DNA of 52,610 nucleotides from positions 1 through 52,610 of the forward strand of contig NZ_CAMLFY010000017.1 in NCBI RefSeq assembly GCF_946479415.1, in the 5' to 3' direction. Made by a program: the position numbers and the translations under genes. The stretch comes from an uncultured Shinella sp. (lineage in GTDB: Bacteria; Pseudomonadota; Alphaproteobacteria; Rhizobiales; Rhizobiaceae). This document shows, one piece after another, positions 51,747 to 52,610 of this stretch. Position 1 is the stretch's first letter; every line of letters begins with the position of its first letter. The notes beneath the pieces are model-generated. The model was not told where the DNA came from and ran no database searches. It worked only from the letters and a program-made list of their open reading frames with translations.

Positions 51747-51824
51747 AGGCGAGGGCCGCGATCACAAAGAAACAGACATTGCTGCCTCAGCGAATGCGCT
51801 CGCCGCCCTCGAGGGCAACTGCCG

Positions 51825-52082
51825 TTACCGCCGCCGGGGCTCGCCGCCCTCGGCATAGACCGTCTTCTGCTGGAACTTGAAGATATGGCCGCAGCGGCAG
51901 CGGATCATGTGCCTGTCGGGATATTTCGACGGGCGCTCGGTCAGGAAGCCGGTGGGGAGCGCATCGATCTTGAAATCCGGGTCCTTGCGCGTCGGCATGT
52001 CGTCTTCCGAGACCTCGGCATAGCCGGAATTGCCGCACATGGCGCATTCGAGTTTGCGCGAATAGCGGTCACGGGCGGCCAT
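51825..52082 (-). CDS. small zinc-ribbon protein
   Basis: An 85-residue protein. Cys13 and Cys16 (CAMC) and Cys62 and Cys64 (CRC) near each end probably form one zinc site; the middle is acidic (SEDDMPTRKDPDFKIDALPTGF). GGAATCGCCC precedes the ATG. No membrane or signal segment. Function not known; resembles small zinc-binding accessory proteins. It lies downstream of the partial LysR gene on the same strand with a 65-nt gap. Confidence 0.7.
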   Translation of the reverse strand: MAARDRYSRKLECAMCGNSGYAEVSEDDMPTRKDPDFKIDALPTGFLTERPSKYPDRHMIRCRCGHIFKFQQKTVYAEGGEPRRR

Positions 52083-52147
52083 GGGCGATTCCTTCGTCAG
52101 ATGCGGATTGCCCGTTAATAGGCATGGCTCCCGCGGGTTTCAATGGC

Positions 52148-52610
52148 TCATGCCGCAAGTAGCGCCTGAAGAACGGCGATGATGCGTCGATGCTGGTGGG
52201 CATGGCGAGTGCGCACGTTGACGGCGGCGTAAACGGCCTGTGAAATCGGCTCGGCGCCCGCCACGCGGCTGACGGCGCCGGTTCGAAGCAGCCGTTTCGC
52301 ATCCGCCTGCGTTACGAAGGCCGAGCCGCCGAGTTTCTGCATCAAAGCGAGGATCGCCGTCGTCTCGCCGCTGGCGATCGGCGCGGTCGAGAGCGCGGGA
52401 TGGGCCTGCCGGTGCAACCGGTCGAAGGCGGGGGAATAGACGGCCTGGATATAGTCTTCCGGCCGCACATCCTCGATCCGGCTTACCGTGTTGCTCACCA
52501 TCTCGTAATGCACGTCGCCGATACGCTCGTAGTGCAGGTCGGGCAGGTAGTGCGGGGTGAAAAGGATGGCGAGGTCGAGGTCGCCGGCGCCCAGATCGCG
52601 GTTCATCTGG
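52148..52610 (-). CDS. LysR-family transcriptional regulator (C-terminal part)
   Basis: The C-terminal 153 or so residues of a LysR regulator's effector-binding domain; the DNA-binding half lies beyond the right edge. Family features are GDLDLAILFTPHYLPDLHYERIGDVHYEMV, a GETTAILALMQKLGGSAFVT core and VYAAVNVRTRHAHQHRRIIAVLQ at the end. Target genes cannot be inferred from this window. Confidence 0.8.
   Translation of the reverse strand, partial: QMNRDLGAGDLDLAILFTPHYLPDLHYERIGDVHYEMVSNTVSRIEDVRPEDYIQAVYSPAFDRLHRQAHPALSTAPIASGETTAILALMQKLGGSAFVTQADAKRLLRTGAVSRVAGAEPISQAVYAAVNVRTRHAHQHRRIIAVLQALLAA

Overview
This window looks like chromosome or megaplasmid DNA of a denitrifying member of the Rhizobiaceae (Rhizobium/Ensifer/Shinella-like alphaproteobacterium). 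Reasons: high GC, dense operons, a PutR-type Lrp regulator divergent from a putA without an obvious N-terminal DNA-binding domain, an alphaproteobacterial norEFCBQD/nirK-nirV-nnrR layout, Aap-like amino-acid transporter genes, a bcsN-bcsA-bcsB cellulose operon and short palindromic elements of a kind known from rhizobia. Genus cannot be fixed without a search. No tRNA, rRNA, CRISPR, transposase or phage gene was seen.

Layout. (1) 1-1173: 5' end of putA, a small leader gene and divergent putR. (2) 1171-16134: denitrification island: a 95-bp palindromic element, hemerythrin-like protein and a small membrane protein, norE-norF-norC-norB-norQ-norD, hemN, an accessory block (DUF2249, polytopic membrane protein, tandem DUF2249, MIP18/DUF59 protein), nnrS, nirK, nirV and nnrR. 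Seven TTTG-N8-CAAA-type boxes (one degenerate, one outside the island at 19197) are the signature of the CRP/FNR regulator NnrR encoded at 15439. Several are followed 20-21 bp later by CTAGAA, probably the -10 element. (3) 16215-21028: DUF1989 protein, beta-propeller protein, TPR/HTH regulator, MFS transporter and two tiny proteins. (4) 21029-32461: apparent catabolic locus with an amino-acid-type ABC transporter lacking its ATPase, two amidohydrolases, a sensor kinase/response regulator pair, a secreted GlcG/HbpS-like protein, a GntR repressor and a flavin-reductase-like protein. A shared palindrome (WTTGTAYACWAT) before the transporter and between the flavin reductase and second amidohydrolase suggests one GntR regulon. 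(5) 32497-45370: surface/biofilm region with an RTX protein carrying four PPC domains, a LytS/LytTR two-component pair, bcsN-bcsA-bcsB, a TPR protein and a small secreted protein. (6) 45367-52610: glutathione S-transferase, EptA-type phosphoethanolamine transferase with its OmpR-type two-component system, a small protein, an SDR oxidoreductase, a zinc-ribbon protein and a truncated LysR regulator.

How the parts work together. NirK makes NO from nitrite. NorCB, matured by NorQD with NorEF, reduces NO to N2O. NnrS, the hemerythrin protein and the DUF2249/DUF59 block probably handle NO stress or metal-centre repair, and HemN supplies heme without oxygen. NnrR coordinates the set. The catabolic locus probably imports a nitrogenous compound and hydrolyses it. 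The cellulose/RTX region and the EptA system remodel the cell surface.

Most noteworthy: the NnrR-box set with its extra box outside the island, the DUF2249/membrane/DUF59 accessory module, the proposed GntR regulon, and the kinase-regulator-HbpS arrangement resembling streptomycete SenS-SenR-HbpS.
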